From: Euphorbia lathyris
Lineage: Eukaryota; Streptophyta; Magnoliopsida; Malpighiales; Euphorbiaceae
Direction: 5' to 3'
Length of the DNA: 64,000 nucleotides
Assembly (NCBI RefSeq): GCF_963576675.1
Contig: NC_088916.1
Span: 54,499,001-54,563,000 of the forward strand
This document shows positions 35,100 through 47,377 of the stretch, piece after piece; the stretch's first letter is position 1, and each line of letters starts with the position of its first letter. The notes under the pieces are model-generated. The model was not told the DNA's origin. It saw nothing but the letters and a program-made list of their open reading frames with translations, and searched no databases. The position numbers and the translations under genes were made by a program.

Positions 35100-37650
35100 A
35101 CTTGGACTGAGCATTTTTAATTAAAAATATGCTGGGATTCAGCCCAACTTCGACTAAAACTGAGCATTTTTCTATGTCCAGATCGATCAAAGAACCACTG
35201 CAAAAACACATAGATATTTCGAATTCACTAATTCACACAGATCAATAAACCAATCTTCGACTTGCTCCCATTCCATTCTAGGAGTTGGTAACTAAACTGC
35301 TGCCCAACATTGCTTCATATACTAACATCACACAAAGAGATGTTAGTCATGTTCAACGTCATTCATACAAAGAAAACACCCATTTAGAACACTAACATGC
35401 TTCCCAATGAGGTGAATTCGAGTAGGCAACACTTAGTAGCAAATCTCCAAAGAAAAAAACTTCATTTTAGGGGGGAAGAACTAAGCTCCATAAATTTATC
35501 CATCCTTTTCAGCTTTGCATCATGCTATGAGCAGACTCAATAATCTGATACCCAGCTTTTGATGAGTACAACCCATCCTTTGAGAAATTCCAAATGAGAC
35601 CGTCATCCCTATCCGAGAAAGGTACCACCATATTGCAAATGATATTCACCTCTGAATGATTGAACCAACTCTCAATTTTGCCCTGATCCCACAGTCTCAT
35701 ACCAGGGATAAAAAAGAAACTTACATTACAATTCGCCTCAATACTACATGATGTAACCATTCGATTATCATCGTCAGCAAGCCATAAATCCTTCCAAATA
35801 GACATATTATCTCCCCTCCCAATTTTCCACCGTAATTCTTGATTGAAGACCTTAATAGAACTCCACACACTCCTCTAAACCACACTAGGATTACTGTCTA
35901 ATTTGGAAGAAAGGAAAGACTCATTAGGGAAGTATTTAGCTTTGAACAAACAACTCACCAAGATGTGTGGAATAATAAACTTCCACCTCTGTTTACCCAA
36001 TAATGAAAGATTAAACGAAGATCTCGAAACCCCAACCCCGTTTGTTTTTATTGGTACACAACTTCACGCAATCAAACCGATGGATATTCCTCTTTCCATT
36101 TCCCTTCGTACCCCACCAAAAAGAAATCATCATCTTCTGTAGATCATTTCACAAAGATTTGAGAAGAAGAAAAGTGCTCATATAGAAAGTAGGCAGAGCT
36201 TGAGCCACTGATGTAAGTAGAACATATTTCCCTATTGTCGAGAGAAAACAAAAACTCCAACTACTAAAACGCCTCCTACTGAGCCCGTGTTTCAGAAGAT
36301 TGAAGATCATACATTTAGATCTACCAATAAGGGATGGTATACCCAGATATATCCTGGTATCAAGAGGCGAATCAACACCCAAAATATAGCGAATATTATT
36401 ACGAACCCCCTCCTTTAAATTTGAACTGAAAAAGATGCAAACTTAACCAAATTCACTACTTACCTAAAAGCCAACTCATATGCTGAAAGAATCGCAATGA
36501 TTTTATTACTCCCCTTAGTCGTAGCCCTGAAAAAAAGGAAACTGTCATCAGCGGAAAAAAGATAGGACACACTAGGGGCACCACGACAAATGCAACAACC
36601 ATGCAGAGCGCCATCCACATATGCTCTAACGATCAACTTAGACAACACTTTTGCATATAGCATAAACAAACATGGGGAAAGCATATCCCCTTGTCTAAGA
36701 CCTCTACCAAGAGAGATAGACCCCACATAATCTCTATTCAGGGTTATAAAGTGAGAGACTATCATGACACAATAGGATCTAGTTAACCCATTTAGAATTG
36801 AAGTCCACGCATAATATTCCAGCTTCCAGAAAGCCCCAGTCGACCCTATCATAAGTTTTATTGATATCTATTTCGAGTGTCACATCTCCCTTATTACACC
36901 TATTCTTCCTCTTCGTATAATGCAAAGACTCGAAAGTAATCTGAACACTAACAATAAGATAACGACCCGATACAAAAGTTGACTAACTCTTAGAGATTAT
37001 ATCAGGGAGCACCAATTTCAACCGATTCACAAGAACTTTTGCTATGAGTTTATAAAGAACATTACAAAGAGATATCCAACATACGCTCTGGTCTTTCCAC
37101 CTTAGGAACGAGAACAATGATAGTGCCATTAAGATCTATAGGAAATCCATTTCTCTTCAACCAACCAACACAAGCTTGGAAAATCTCTATGCCTATGATA
37201 TGCCAAAAATGTTGAAAGAAACCCGAGTTCAAGCCGTCTAGACCCACCTCTATTCTCTTTATGATCAAGAATACAGTTAAAATCTCCAATAACCGCCGAT
37301 GGAAGCGAATGAGAAGCCAGTATATCCGAAAGTAATTGCCAAGACTTATGATGGCGCACTCTATTCGCAAACTCGTAAAAGCCCACAATTCCTCCAACTC
37401 CCATTAATGTTGTCCTTCATTTTCATGTCAATATATATGAAGATCTAAGAACCCAATAACCTCCAACTTCTCCTTATCCTTCCATAATATAACTAAACCT
37501 CCGCTTCTACCCAAAACATCTACAGAAAATAAGCATCAAACGAAAACTTTCCCCGAAGACCGTCGATCCAATTTTTATCCACCCAAATTTCACACAAGAA
37601 CACAACAAACAGTTTGCGAGCTATCAACAACTCACCCAAACACCGAACTG
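35100..37650 (-). pseudogene. Decayed LINE A (EN, RT, zinc finger)
   Basis: Read on the minus strand: endonuclease N-terminal words (about 37480-37620) and VIGDFNCILDHKENRGG (about 37260), a direct jump to the RT words GLNSGFFQHFWHIIG (about 37210), RT blocks RGLRQGDMLSPCLFML and the catalytic FSADDSFLFF region (about 36550), LDTRIYLGIPSLIGRSK, the 35868-35509 linker (RWKIGRGDNMSIWKDLWLAD), and a broken zinc-finger part (LPTRIHLIGKHV, HLFV, KQCW, about 35270-35430) fading out near 35100. Many stops and frameshifts. The endonuclease C-terminal half and RT start are deleted at about 37247. No clear A tail. Confidence 0.75.
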
Positions 37651-38052
37651 CCCGGGGTTGTCCCAATTCTTTAATTTAGCCCCAAATCTTCCAATTCGAG
37701 TAATTATTCTTTAATTCATTCCCTCATCACTTTCGTACTTATTTTTATTTTAGGATTAAATCAAAAATTAAAATGATTAATTGTTCAATATCCAACGAAG
37801 AACTGAAAATTCATCAGTAACTCAAATAATCAATTGGTTTTTAACATGAACCTTTATTATTTATTATTTCGATCATAAAAAAAATCATTGTATATAACCA
37901 ATCTCAATTCTTATTAAAATCATAAGTAAAAATATAAACTGATTAAACCCAAAGATGTTATTTCGGGTCTAAAGAATTAAAATTCAAATAATAAGTTCAA
38001 AATATTATATAATCTAATATCAAATTACATAAAAAAATTGGGTACAGATGTG
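37651..38052. other. AT-rich spacer between the two LINE pieces
   Basis: No coding sequence or element termini recognised. Confidence 0.4.
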
Positions 38053-39348
38053 ACACCAGTAGACCCTATCCTAAGCTTTATTGATATCTATTTCGAGTGT
38101 CACATCTCCCTTATTACCCCTATTCCTCCTCTTCATATAATGCAAAGACTCAAAAGTAATCTGAACACTAACAATAAGAGAACGACCCGGTACAAAAGTT
38201 GACTAACTCTTAGAGATAATATCAGGGATCGCCAATTTCAACCGATTCACAAGAACTTTTGCTGAGTTTATAAAGACCATTACCAGGAGATATAGGTCGA
38301 AGATCTGACATACGCTCTGGTCTTTCCACCTTAGGAATGAGAATAATGATAGTGCCATTTAAATTCGCAGGAAATTCATTTCTCTTCAACCAACTAACAC
38401 AAGCTTAGAAAATCCCCATGCCTATAACATGCCAAAAATGTTGAAAAAAACCCGGGTTCAGGTCGTGTAGACCTGAGTACTTATTCGGGTGCATCTGAAA
38501 AATAACAACTTTAAATTCATCATAAGAGAACAAGGCAGCTAGCATATTGTTCACCTCATCCGTAACCACACAACTCAACACATCGACAGTACTATAAGAG
38601 GTAACTTGGGTTGGAAGGAATATTTTATTAAAATAATTTCTAGCAACCATTCTCATACCAATATATTCATCTATAAACTCCCATCATCATCAATAAGGTG
38701 CTCATATTAGTTTTTTTCTTTTCCCAGAGTTAACATATGCATGAAAAAATTTAAGTATCATCGTGCTCCAACAAATGCTAAAGTTGGGACTGGGAAAAAA
38801 TAAAACTCTTCACATATTCATTATCTTTCTTATCTTTTAACCGCTCTAAAACAGACTTACAACATGAAATTCTGCTGATGAACCTTAACTTGAACCCGCG
38901 GTCCCACTTTTCCATCGATGAATCGCAGCTTGCCAGTTTGTCCACTACCAAACAGTCCCCTCCATGCGACCAACTCTATACAACAAGATCAGTAAACCCT
39001 TGGTCCAGTAACATGCTTGCTGGAACTGAAAATGATAGGCTCTGTTGTTGGTAGGACTAACTTCAAACTCCAACAGTAGTAGGGAGTGATCAACGTAATA
39101 AGTGGTGAGATTTGATATCCTGTAATTCAAAAACCGAAGACACCAACCAGCCGACCATAGTCCATGATCAAGCTTCTCTTTGATCCATTGGCCTCAGTTC
39201 TTCCCTCTATCCCACGTAAAATGACTTCCTCTTATGCACATGTCGTGAAGAGATAGAAAAGAAATTGATTCAACAAAATCAGCAATGAGGTATTGGGGAT
39301 ATCTAGGCCTACCTCTATTCTCTTTATGATCAAGAATATAGTTAAAAT
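38053..39348 (-). pseudogene. Decayed LINE B (EN and start of RT)
   Basis: Read on the minus strand: KENRGRPRYP (at the SIRE junction, about 39320), endonuclease C-terminal words (FTWDRGKN, WIKEKLDHGLWS, YYVDHSLLLLEF, about 39050-39260), a linker, then ALFSYDEFKVVIFQMHPNK, NPGFFQHFWHVIGMGIF and IPKVERPERMSDLRPI (about 38300-38540). 38053-38470 is closely similar to 36833-37250 of LINE A. It ends abruptly inside RT on its 3' side and is cut on its 5' side by the SIRE element at 39349. Confidence 0.75.
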
Positions 39349-39712
39349 TGTTGGTCCCGTGTAACTTAATATGATTAGTTCCAAGGGGGGGGGGGGGGGG
39401 GGTTAGGAACTAATATAACTTTTTCGCTTAATAAGGCTGACTTAATTGAATGTTTGATAATTTAACTCAGCTTTAGGTCAGCAAGGCTGAGTGAAGTGTG
39501 AGACAACTTTAATCAGACACTAACTAGAGCTGTTTCAATTGAGAGTTGGGAGATAACGCTTTAGGTCAGCTTCCAACTCAACACTCTGATTACTCAGCGT
39601 CGGCTTATACAAATTATATACTGAGTTATTTAAGCAATCACACATACATATATATATATCAAGAGAAAGGGTTAGAGATTACTTAGCAGACTTATCCTGG
39701 TTCGGCCTCACC
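39349..39712 (-). repeat. SIRE 3' LTR, distal part
   Basis: Matches 52848-53188 of the 5' LTR nearly throughout, ending in ...GGGACCAACA. It contains an 18-G run and a short insertion (tagagctgtttcaattg-like) not seen in the other LTR. It stops at 39712, where the other LTR continues gcctacgtccag, so at least about 180 bp of LTR is missing at the junction. Confidence 0.85.
39385..39402. repeat. Poly-G tract (18 G)
   Basis: In the 5' LTR of the same element the equivalent site (52883-52888) has six G, so the tract expanded after insertion or is a sequencing effect. Confidence 0.9.
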
Positions 39713-39714
39713 TT

Positions 39715-40917
39715 GAGGATGTATATATGATGCAGCCTGAAGGTTTCATATCGAAGGATGCAAATAAAGTTTGCAAACTTCAGAGATCCATTTATGGACT
39801 CAAGCAAGCATCTAGAAGCTGGAATAAGCATTTTGACGAAACCATAAAACAATTTGGTTTTTAACAAAATTGCGAAGAAGCTTGCATTTACAAGAAAGTA
39901 AGTGGGAGCTTTATAGCATTTCTCATACTATATGTGGACGATATATTATTAATGGGAAATGACGTTGCTCTCTTACAGTCAGTGAAAGTATGGTTATCTG
40001 GTAACTTTTCAATGAAAGACCTTGGTGAAGCAGCTTATATACTTGGTATAAAGATCTATAGAGATAGATCGAGAAGACTGCTTGGTCTTTCACATGCTAC
40101 ATACATTGAAAAGGTGCTAAATCGGTTTAGCATGCTTGAATCGAAACAAGGTAACTTACCCATGTTACATGGAGTAAAGTTAAACAATCATCAATGTCCT
40201 AAAACCGATGATGATAAACGATGCATGGCTGTAGTCCCGTACGCCAGCGCAATCGGTTCGATTATGTATGTTATGCTATGCACTAGACCTGACGTAGCGT
40301 TCGCGTTATCTGTAACGAGTCGTTACCAAGGGAATCCGGGAGACGAGCATTGGATTGCCGTCAAGAACATTCTTAAGTACTTGAGAAGAACTAAAGATAT
40401 GTTCCTAGTGTACGGAGAAGGTGATCTGAAAATAGAAGGATTTTCAGACGCAAGTCATCTCACAGATGAGAATGATTATAAATCCCAATCAGGATACCTG
40501 TTTATCTTGAATGGGGGCGCGGTCAGTTGGAAGAGTTCCAAGCAGGGAAGCGTAGCTTTCTCTATGACCGAATCAGAGTATATCGCAGCTGCGGAAGCAG
40601 CAAAGGAAGCGGTTTGGATTAGAAAGTTCATTACAGAACTAGGTGTGGTGCCTGACATTGTCAATCCCATTACACTATACTGTGATAACAATGGAGCCAT
40701 TGCGCTAGCAAAGGAACCACGGTCTCATAATGCATCCAAGCATTACCTTAAGCGATACCACATCATTAGAGAGATTGTGGCTAGAGGAGATGTGAGAATA
40801 GAAAGAGTACCTACAGAGGACAACGTTGCAGATCCGTTGACAAAGCCTTTAACCCAGAGAATACATGATCGTCATTTAACTTCTACTAGGATAAGTTTTA
40901 GAAACAATTGGCTTTAG
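39715..40917 (+). pseudogene. Copia RT and RNase H, 5'-deleted
   Basis: 401 codons in one frame with a single TAA at 39862-39864. RT words: DVYMMQPEGF, SIYGLKQASRSWN and the catalytic YVDDILLMGND (about 39931); then GSIMYVMLCTRPDVAFALS. RNase H: SGYLFILNGGAVSWKSSKQG, TESEYIAAAEAAKEAVW, LYCDNNGAIALAKEPRSH, RRGDV-like and NVADPLTKPL near the end. The gag, protease, integrase and first part of RT are missing. The near-intact frame suggests a fairly young insertion. Confidence 0.85.
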
Positions 40918-40918
40918 T

Positions 40919-40931
40919 CCAAGTGGGAGTA
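40919..40931 (+). other. Polypurine tract of the Angela-like fragment
   Basis: CCAAGTGGGAGTA abuts the LTR start TGTTGGGG. Confidence 0.7.
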
Positions 40932-43014
40932 TGTTGGGGTTTAGTGTCCTATAGACAATTGTTCTAGGATACAAACTTAATGTAAATGAATTGTTCTTTA
41001 TATCATTTGTTTAATGAGATATATGTTTTATAACTATATAAAGGCAATCCCTTTTAAGCACTAAATAAAGTCTGATAAAAGGAAATCCGTAAGTTTATTT
41101 AAAGTGATTATAAAGTGTTCATACAAGCATGAAGTGAGATAAAACTTTATAGTAAACTGATAAACTTAAAACCACCCCAAGTCAAGTGATATGTTTGGGA
41201 TTGACATATCACTGTTGAGACTTGTATGTAACAATGTCTTCTGTCCGACAGAAAGCTGATCTCACAAGCTTCATATATACAGATATCTGGACAGTTACAT
41301 AGATCAGATGAAACGTTGTTCATTAGGATCGGGGATCCGATTTGAGATAACAGGATAGGTAGATTCATCCTTGTCACCTGTTCATCTCATTGGTATTAAT
41401 AGGTATAACTAATCCTCAGACTCAAAGGAATATTAATTGGTATTCTGGATTACGGAATGTGATGCTTTGACTCCGGTGTAACACGATCCTTAACAGAGAT
41501 GACTCTGCGGTGTGAACAGTAGACGTTGGGTATCACAAGAAGTAATTGCGGAGTCGTTATATATTGGATTGAGCATTTATCACTCCCGATAAATGGGAGA
41601 TACATCCATGGATCGCTTGTGGAAGACTCGACTCTAAATCCTTGCAAGGTGATAGCTTAAGAGTAAGAAATACAGATTTCACTTAACCTATCTTTTTGAG
41701 TTGACTCGGCCTGTACAAGTAAAACGAACGTCTCGCTATATGTGACTTGACATCACCCATAGTCATAAGATTCAGTTCAAGGATGTAGTTGATAAAGGAT
41801 CGAATTATATTGTAACTAATACGGAAAGGTTAACGACAGAATCAACCTGTCTTCTTATAGCTCTGGGGGAATGATTACGGACTTGCTAATCACATACTCT
41901 GTACATCATTCCATTATGCAAAGATTAAATATAATTCTTTGAAAATTACTTTAATAACGTTGCATACGGCTAGAAGCAATAAGAACCTAATGGATCACAC
42001 ATAAGACTTGGAACCTAAAAGAGAGATAGATGTTAATTAATTGATAGAAGCCCAATTGAGCCCAATAAGGCCCATGGACATAAGGGGGTCAAAATTCATG
42101 TAGTAATATACATGAATAATTAATTTGATTTTGTTAATCCTAATTAGATTAGGAATATGAATTAAATTAATTAAGAGATAATTAAGTTAGGAGATTTAAT
42201 TAGATTAATATACTCCTATTATTATCCAATAAGGTTATTATTATTATCCTTAATATATTAGATATATAGTGAGATAATAATTAGGAATTCTATTCCGAAT
42301 GGAATTCCTATTCAGTAACCTAATTCTATCTAACTAGGGATTAGATACAAGAGATTATAAATACCCCTTCCCTTGAGATTTTCGAAATCCAAGCAAGCCA
42401 TACCCTACTTGTGATTTTCGAAATTCACCTAGTCTAAGAGAGAGAAAATTCGACACCCCAGTTCGAGGACGAGATTTCTCTACGGCTTCGTTTGATCAAT
42501 TGATTTTCATCTATTTCTTTTATCCTTGATCTTGTGTTGATTAGTTAGAGGCAATATACTTTGGTTGCTATTCAACGGTTGATACTAAATTAATCTTCCC
42601 GTGTTTTATTTCGTGTTTGGGAACTCGAAGAAGAAAAACAAACAAAAGGGAGAAATTCGTTTTACTACTCCTACATCAGGTCAGTTCACGATTTCGCGGA
42701 TTTCCGGAGATTGAACCGTCGGATCGTCGTGATTTTTGGACAGGAGCTTCTAGACATATTCTTCCACGTTTCCACCGAGGGGATTGTCGTTCGGAGGTCT
42801 GGAAGGTCTGTTTCGGATAAGGGCAGATTGGTAGACAGTTTCTATCTCTTTTGAAGTCGTGGGCACTTCGTTTGCAACGGTAGATAGAACTTCTAAAAGC
42901 TATTTCTTCTTATCCTTTTTTATATGAAATAAAGGTTAACGGATCTTGTGGTTAAATGGAAATAGGTTAAAAATTTTATATTTCCGCTGCTATACCTTAG
43001 CCTAGTTTCCAACA
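40932..43014 (+). repeat. Angela-like 3' LTR (2083 bp)
   Basis: Starts TGTTGGGGTTTAGTGTCC and ends TAGTTTCCAACA (TGTTGG/CCAACA ends). A TATA box lies at 42356-42363. The reading frames within it are short and without known product. Confidence 0.85.
42356..42363 (+). promoter_or_regulatory. TATA box of Angela-like LTR
   Basis: TATAAATA is followed by CCCCTTCCC, about 650 bp before the LTR end, consistent with a U3/R boundary. Confidence 0.5.
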
Positions 43015-43644
43015 TTGAATTCAAATGGTCTTCTTTCGTCATTGATAGGTCAGCTTCCAGAATTGCAGCCCAATCATGTCGTTTGAATTTAATCAGGCGT
43101 CAGGCTTGCCAGTTTCGTCTTCTTGCGCCAGGTTCGTCTTCTAGCGCCAGTTTTGTCTTCTTGCCAAATGCCAGTTGATCCATGCGTCTCGAAAAGGTCC
43201 TTGATCATATTTCCGAGGCTTCTGATTTGTCGCAGAGATCTGTCGGACCTTGTCTTTTAGTAAATGGATCATTCGCGCTGTCCTGACAACTACTCAGCTT
43301 GATTGCTCGGCTTTGCCTTTAAGATGTTCTTTGACGGGGCTGAGTTACGTTCTACTCAGCTTCTTTAGTCGGCTTTGCCTTCAAGCTTTATTCTGAAGAA
43401 CACTTCTCTTTTAACAAGGCTGAGTTACATTTTACTCAGCTTCTGCTGTGCGGCTTTGCTCATGCTGACTTCGTTCTGTCTTTTTATTGAACACTTAGTT
43501 CCTGTTCTCGTTAGTAATTATACTCAACATTGAACAAACACATTAGTACAATTAAATCAAAGCACTTAAATTTAATTGTCTTAATCATGGGATTAACTTA
43601 AATAATTTTGTCAAATCAAAATCATGTGGAAAGGTGTTTCAACA
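43015..43644 (-). repeat. SIRE 3' LTR, proximal (U3) part
   Basis: On the minus strand it starts TGTTGAAACACCTTTCC at 43644 just after the polypurine tract. It holds two groups of direct repeats: three units with ACTCAGCTT..CGGCTTTGCC..GGCTGAGTTAC (about 43290-43460), and TCGTCTTCTTGCGCCAG-like words (about 43110-43170), plausible U3 control repeats. Confidence 0.8.
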
Positions 43645-43658
43645 AACTCCCCCATTTT
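43645..43658 (-). other. SIRE polypurine tract
   Basis: On the minus strand AAAATGGGGGAGTT abuts the LTR start TGTTGAAAC. Confidence 0.75.
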
Positions 43659-44413
43659 GATGTTGGCAAAAGTATTTAATCAAGGAACTCAGTGTTGAGC
43701 ATCCCTCATGATTGATGACCTTTTATTCTTCTGAGATTACTCCCCCGTAAGGGTTGCATCTGTTGACTTAGTTCAACTCTAAACCTTCTAAGATCTAATG
43801 GAGTGAGACTAAGACTTGAGTCCACTGACTTAGTTCAATTCTAAACCTTCTAAGATTTAATCGAAAAGAGTCTAAGGTCAGTTTCTGAAGAAGGTCAATA
43901 CTTGGAACATTTAGTCATTACTCAGTTTCAAATATAGGTATCAGAGTTTGTGTTGAGTATGATTTACTTGTATATTCTTTATGTTCACAAGTGATAATTC
44001 ATTGTTCAATGAATAGTTAAGTATGACAGATCAACATATAAACACAGCAGGTAAGAATCACATATATAAAGACAGTTTGGATAAAAGATGCTTATAATAT
44101 TACTCAGCTTAACATGAACATGCCATAAAATATAGGTTACAAGCACTAAAGACTATTGCTAGCACTATTTCTTAATATTGGCTTGAACTTGATTTGACTT
44201 GCGTTTAGTTTGGGCAGTTCGTTGTTGCTGAGTGTGGGTGCACGGAACAGCAGAAGTTGAGCCAGGAGGCTTCTACTGGGTTCCGGCAGCTGGGTGCTTA
44301 GCCTTATCTTTCGCTCCCGGTTTCTGCTGAGTTCCAGCAGCTTGCTTTGTTTGATTTTTCTCCCCCGTTTTGCCAGCATCATGAGATGGAAGAGGAGGAG
44401 CATAAAATGTCCA
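43659..44413 (-). other. SIRE 3' untranslated region and tail of env-position frame
   Basis: AT-rich and mostly noncoding. 44146-44413 still reads as Gln/Lys/Ser-rich protein in broken frames (words such as GTQQKPGAKDKAK), likely the decayed C-terminus of the env-position protein. Confidence 0.5.
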
Positions 44414-47377
44414 TTATTGAACAGCACGAGTCAGTATCGAGGAATACTGTTGCAGTTGACTCGTACTCTCCTTTAGACCTATAAAGACCTGCATGCCATC
44501 GGCCATACTTGAGGCGGGAATTTTAATGTTGGCACTGAGCATACTGAGTAAATACTCTTGAGATTTCTCGATCCAAGTTATTGATTCAGTCATCCGTGCA
44601 TAGGATTGATAGTACATCCTGAGTATCGCAGTATCATATGACTGACATTGAACATTTGTGTGTCGGACATGCGCAAGTGTGGATTGAGTGCATTGCAGAA
44701 TCTCATTGGTCTTGACCTGCTCAGTGTCCATCTCTTCTTTGCTTAAGTTGAGTAGGCGAATGGCTTCACCAATATGTTCAATGGAGCATTGAGAAGAGGA
44801 GGAGATAAGGTCACGAGCTCCGGTCAGCTCAGAGGACAGCTGGGTGAAAAGGTGATGGACCTCAGCAGAGGTTACAGATGTTGAGTTCGCAGCTGATAAG
44901 GCATTAAGTTGACCTTGGATGGAGTTCATGTGATTCACCATCATCAGCTGGAGTTCAGCCAGCTTCACTATGGATTCTTGCTTGGGCTGTTGAGAGACGA
45001 AGGATGTCATGACACTCATCAGTTCTTTGAGACCTTTAAGTTTGGTCAGAAGTTGAGTGACAGAGGATAACTGTGTTGGCTTAGCAGGAATAGGCCCAGC
45101 AGCATCTGCGTGAGACTGATGAATATCTTAAAGTATATCTTGAGCTGAGTCAATGATTTTCCTTCCAAACTCAGAAGCATTCAGATAAGTGTAGGATTCA
45201 CTAGTGATATGCTCAGGGGCCGGAATGTTGTCAGCACCAGATGGAGGAGGTGTTTGGTGCTGTTCGAAGGTGGAGGTGCCAGCTTGGTCAGCAGCTGCAC
45301 TTTTATCTAGGCCAGCAGTAGGAGCTGACTGGTTTTCTGTCTGCTTGATAGGAGTAGGAAGTGGTTGCTCAGCAGAGTTATTAACTTGCTCAGTGTCAGT
45401 CTGAGGTTGAGTAGATTAAGGTTGAGGCAACTCAGATCTGTCTTGAGTAGGAGTTTCCTTTGCTAACTCGTTGGGTTGAGCAACATGGACTTCGAGCACT
45501 TGCGCAGTGGAAGGATGAGCAGAAGTGTCGGCAGAGATTGGACCTTTAGGGATTGTTGGGTCGGCTTGTTCCTCAGCTCGAGAAACAGAGGCTTGTTTTT
45601 CCTTTACTTAGTCCAGAGTTGGCTCAGTGACGTTGGTGAAAAACTAGAACTGAAGCCCGGTCAGTCTGTGATTGGGTCCCTTAGTGGGGATTCATCCAAC
45701 AGATCGATGATGTTGGGTTTTTGGGCTTTGCGTTTGAAACGCTTGTCCATACTGACCTTTGGAGTTTTGGTTGGAGAAGAATTGGCAGCAATAGAGTCAG
45801 GTGATTCAAAGGAAGAGTTAAGTCCAAGGTCAACATCAAAGCCTTCCACAACCTTGTCCTTTACTGGTGACTCAGCTTGGTTCTTAGTGTGCTCAGCAGC
45901 AACTATTTCACTTTGCTCAGCAGGACCCATCTTATCAGCTTGAGGCTGATCCTCAGTATGCCCCTGTTCTTCCTCCTGATCACAAGGAGTCTTCTCCAGA
46001 TCAATGTCTTGACTTCGTACGAAGTGTGATTCCTTTGTAATCACAAAGTCAAGTGGGTTAGCATCGATCGGCTTTAACCCTGAGGTTTTCTTCCTCTTCA
46101 AAGGCTGATCATGTGTTTCCTCACTTTCTTCCTCAGGCTCAACTTGCCTTTTCTGTTTCTCAGCTGACTTAGGTTCCTTTTGAGTTTGCTCAGCAAGTGC
46201 AGCTTTCTTCGCACTAGATACTATCCTAAGCTTCCTCGGAGCTGTGTTAATGTCTTTTGAGGATTGGTCAGCTTTCCTCTTTCTGTCCTGTCTAGTGCGC
46301 TCAGCGGGTTCTTTGTCACCCATAACTTTCTTCCCTTTCTTGGTCAGCTCATCCTGTGCTTCTTCAACCATATTATCCCCTTCCATATCTCCCTCAGTGG
46401 GTTCTTCTTCAACCATAGCCCCCTTTCCTTTCTTAGGTTTCATAGGTTGGTTGTGGGCTAAGCCGAACAGCACTGTTGCGGTGATTTCCGTACCTGAAAT
46501 CTCAATTTCTTCTATTAAGCTCACCTGGTGATCCTGAAGTATCTTTGTGATGAGAGAACCCATCCTGAGGGTCCCGGTACTGCATTGGAAAGCACCGATG
46601 AGAAAGACGGGCATGTTTAGAGGCTTGTAGTTCAGCATGTGCCAGATAAAACACTGCTCAAAATTGGAAGCAGAGGAGGAGGCGTTGATCTTGGGGAACA
46701 GGAAGTTGGTCAGAATATAGTGGGCCATTTTCTGAGCCTGACTCATGCAAGTACTGGCGATCTCTCCTTTGTGGTTTGGAGGCTTACAAAACTCAACAAC
46801 ATAATGAACACGCATGTAGTCATTCGTGCACCTGAGTTCTGATCCTTCTGCCTTCAACTTTAGCAATTTTGCAAGATAGGACGGAGTGATGGTGATGTCC
46901 TTGTTTTTGACCTTGGTGACTAAATGGTCAACATCATCGTCGGCAACCCTTAGATTTGCGTAAAATTCTCTGACCAGCTGTGGGTAAGTGGTTCCAGGGA
47001 GAGAGAAGAGTTTGGTCCAGCCATTTTTTGAAATCCACTCACAAAAGGGTTTCTCAGCTTCGACGAAACATTTGGAGAACCAGCCAGAGCAGAAAACCTT
47101 AAGATTTTTGACATTTTTGTAGACTGAGGAGAAGGTCCTTTCCTTAGGTTTCTTGCTTTTTCTCCTTCTTCTTGTTCGATGGAGTTGCTTGGTCAGCTTG
47201 AGGGTTTTTATGAACCATGCTGACCTTAGGAACAGATTGGTCATGCTGACCATGAGTTTGTTCTTGAGACTCTATGGAAGTCTCTTGATATTCCTCCTTA
47301 GCAGGAGACGGAGGGTTCAGATCGGAGCGATTGTCGTCGTATTCTTGGCGGGAGTTATTCTGGGAATCGCTAGACAT
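44414..47377 (-). pseudogene. SIRE env-position ORF (plant transposon protein type)
   Basis: Starts at 47377 (MSSDSQNNSRQEYDDN); a frameshift near 47155-47170 leads into the 530-codon stretch 47253-45661. Its first part (FCEWISKNGWTKLF, TYPQLVREFYANL, ITPSYLAKLLKL, FIWHMLNYKPLNMPVFLIG) resembles the putative plant transposon protein domain found in SIRE-type and other plant retroelements. Then come Lys/Glu-rich, probably disordered segments (DRKRKADQSSKD, KRKKTSG). After stops at about 45660 and 45126, a third stretch (45019-44414) reads as a long helix, probably coiled coil. Total about 990 codons, longer than the roughly 650 of the soybean SIRE1 env-like protein. No clear signal peptide or membrane anchor is visible, so an envelope role is not supported. 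Confidence 0.65.

Larger units (their letters stand above)
39713..43014 (+). mobile_element. Angela/Tork-like Ty1/copia fragment (RT, RNase H, 3' LTR)
   Basis: A plus-strand copia 3' half lies inside the SIRE 3' LTR. It begins in RT without its own 5' LTR, so a deletion removed its 5' part together with some SIRE LTR. The 3' LTR is complete and SIRE LTR sequence resumes at 43015. Lineage is inferred from the RNase H and C-terminal protein words. Confidence 0.8.

Noticed and set aside
45661..47253. Long frame as an independent host gene
   Set aside because: It lies between SIRE pol and the SIRE polypurine tract in the same orientation and resembles retroelement env-position proteins.
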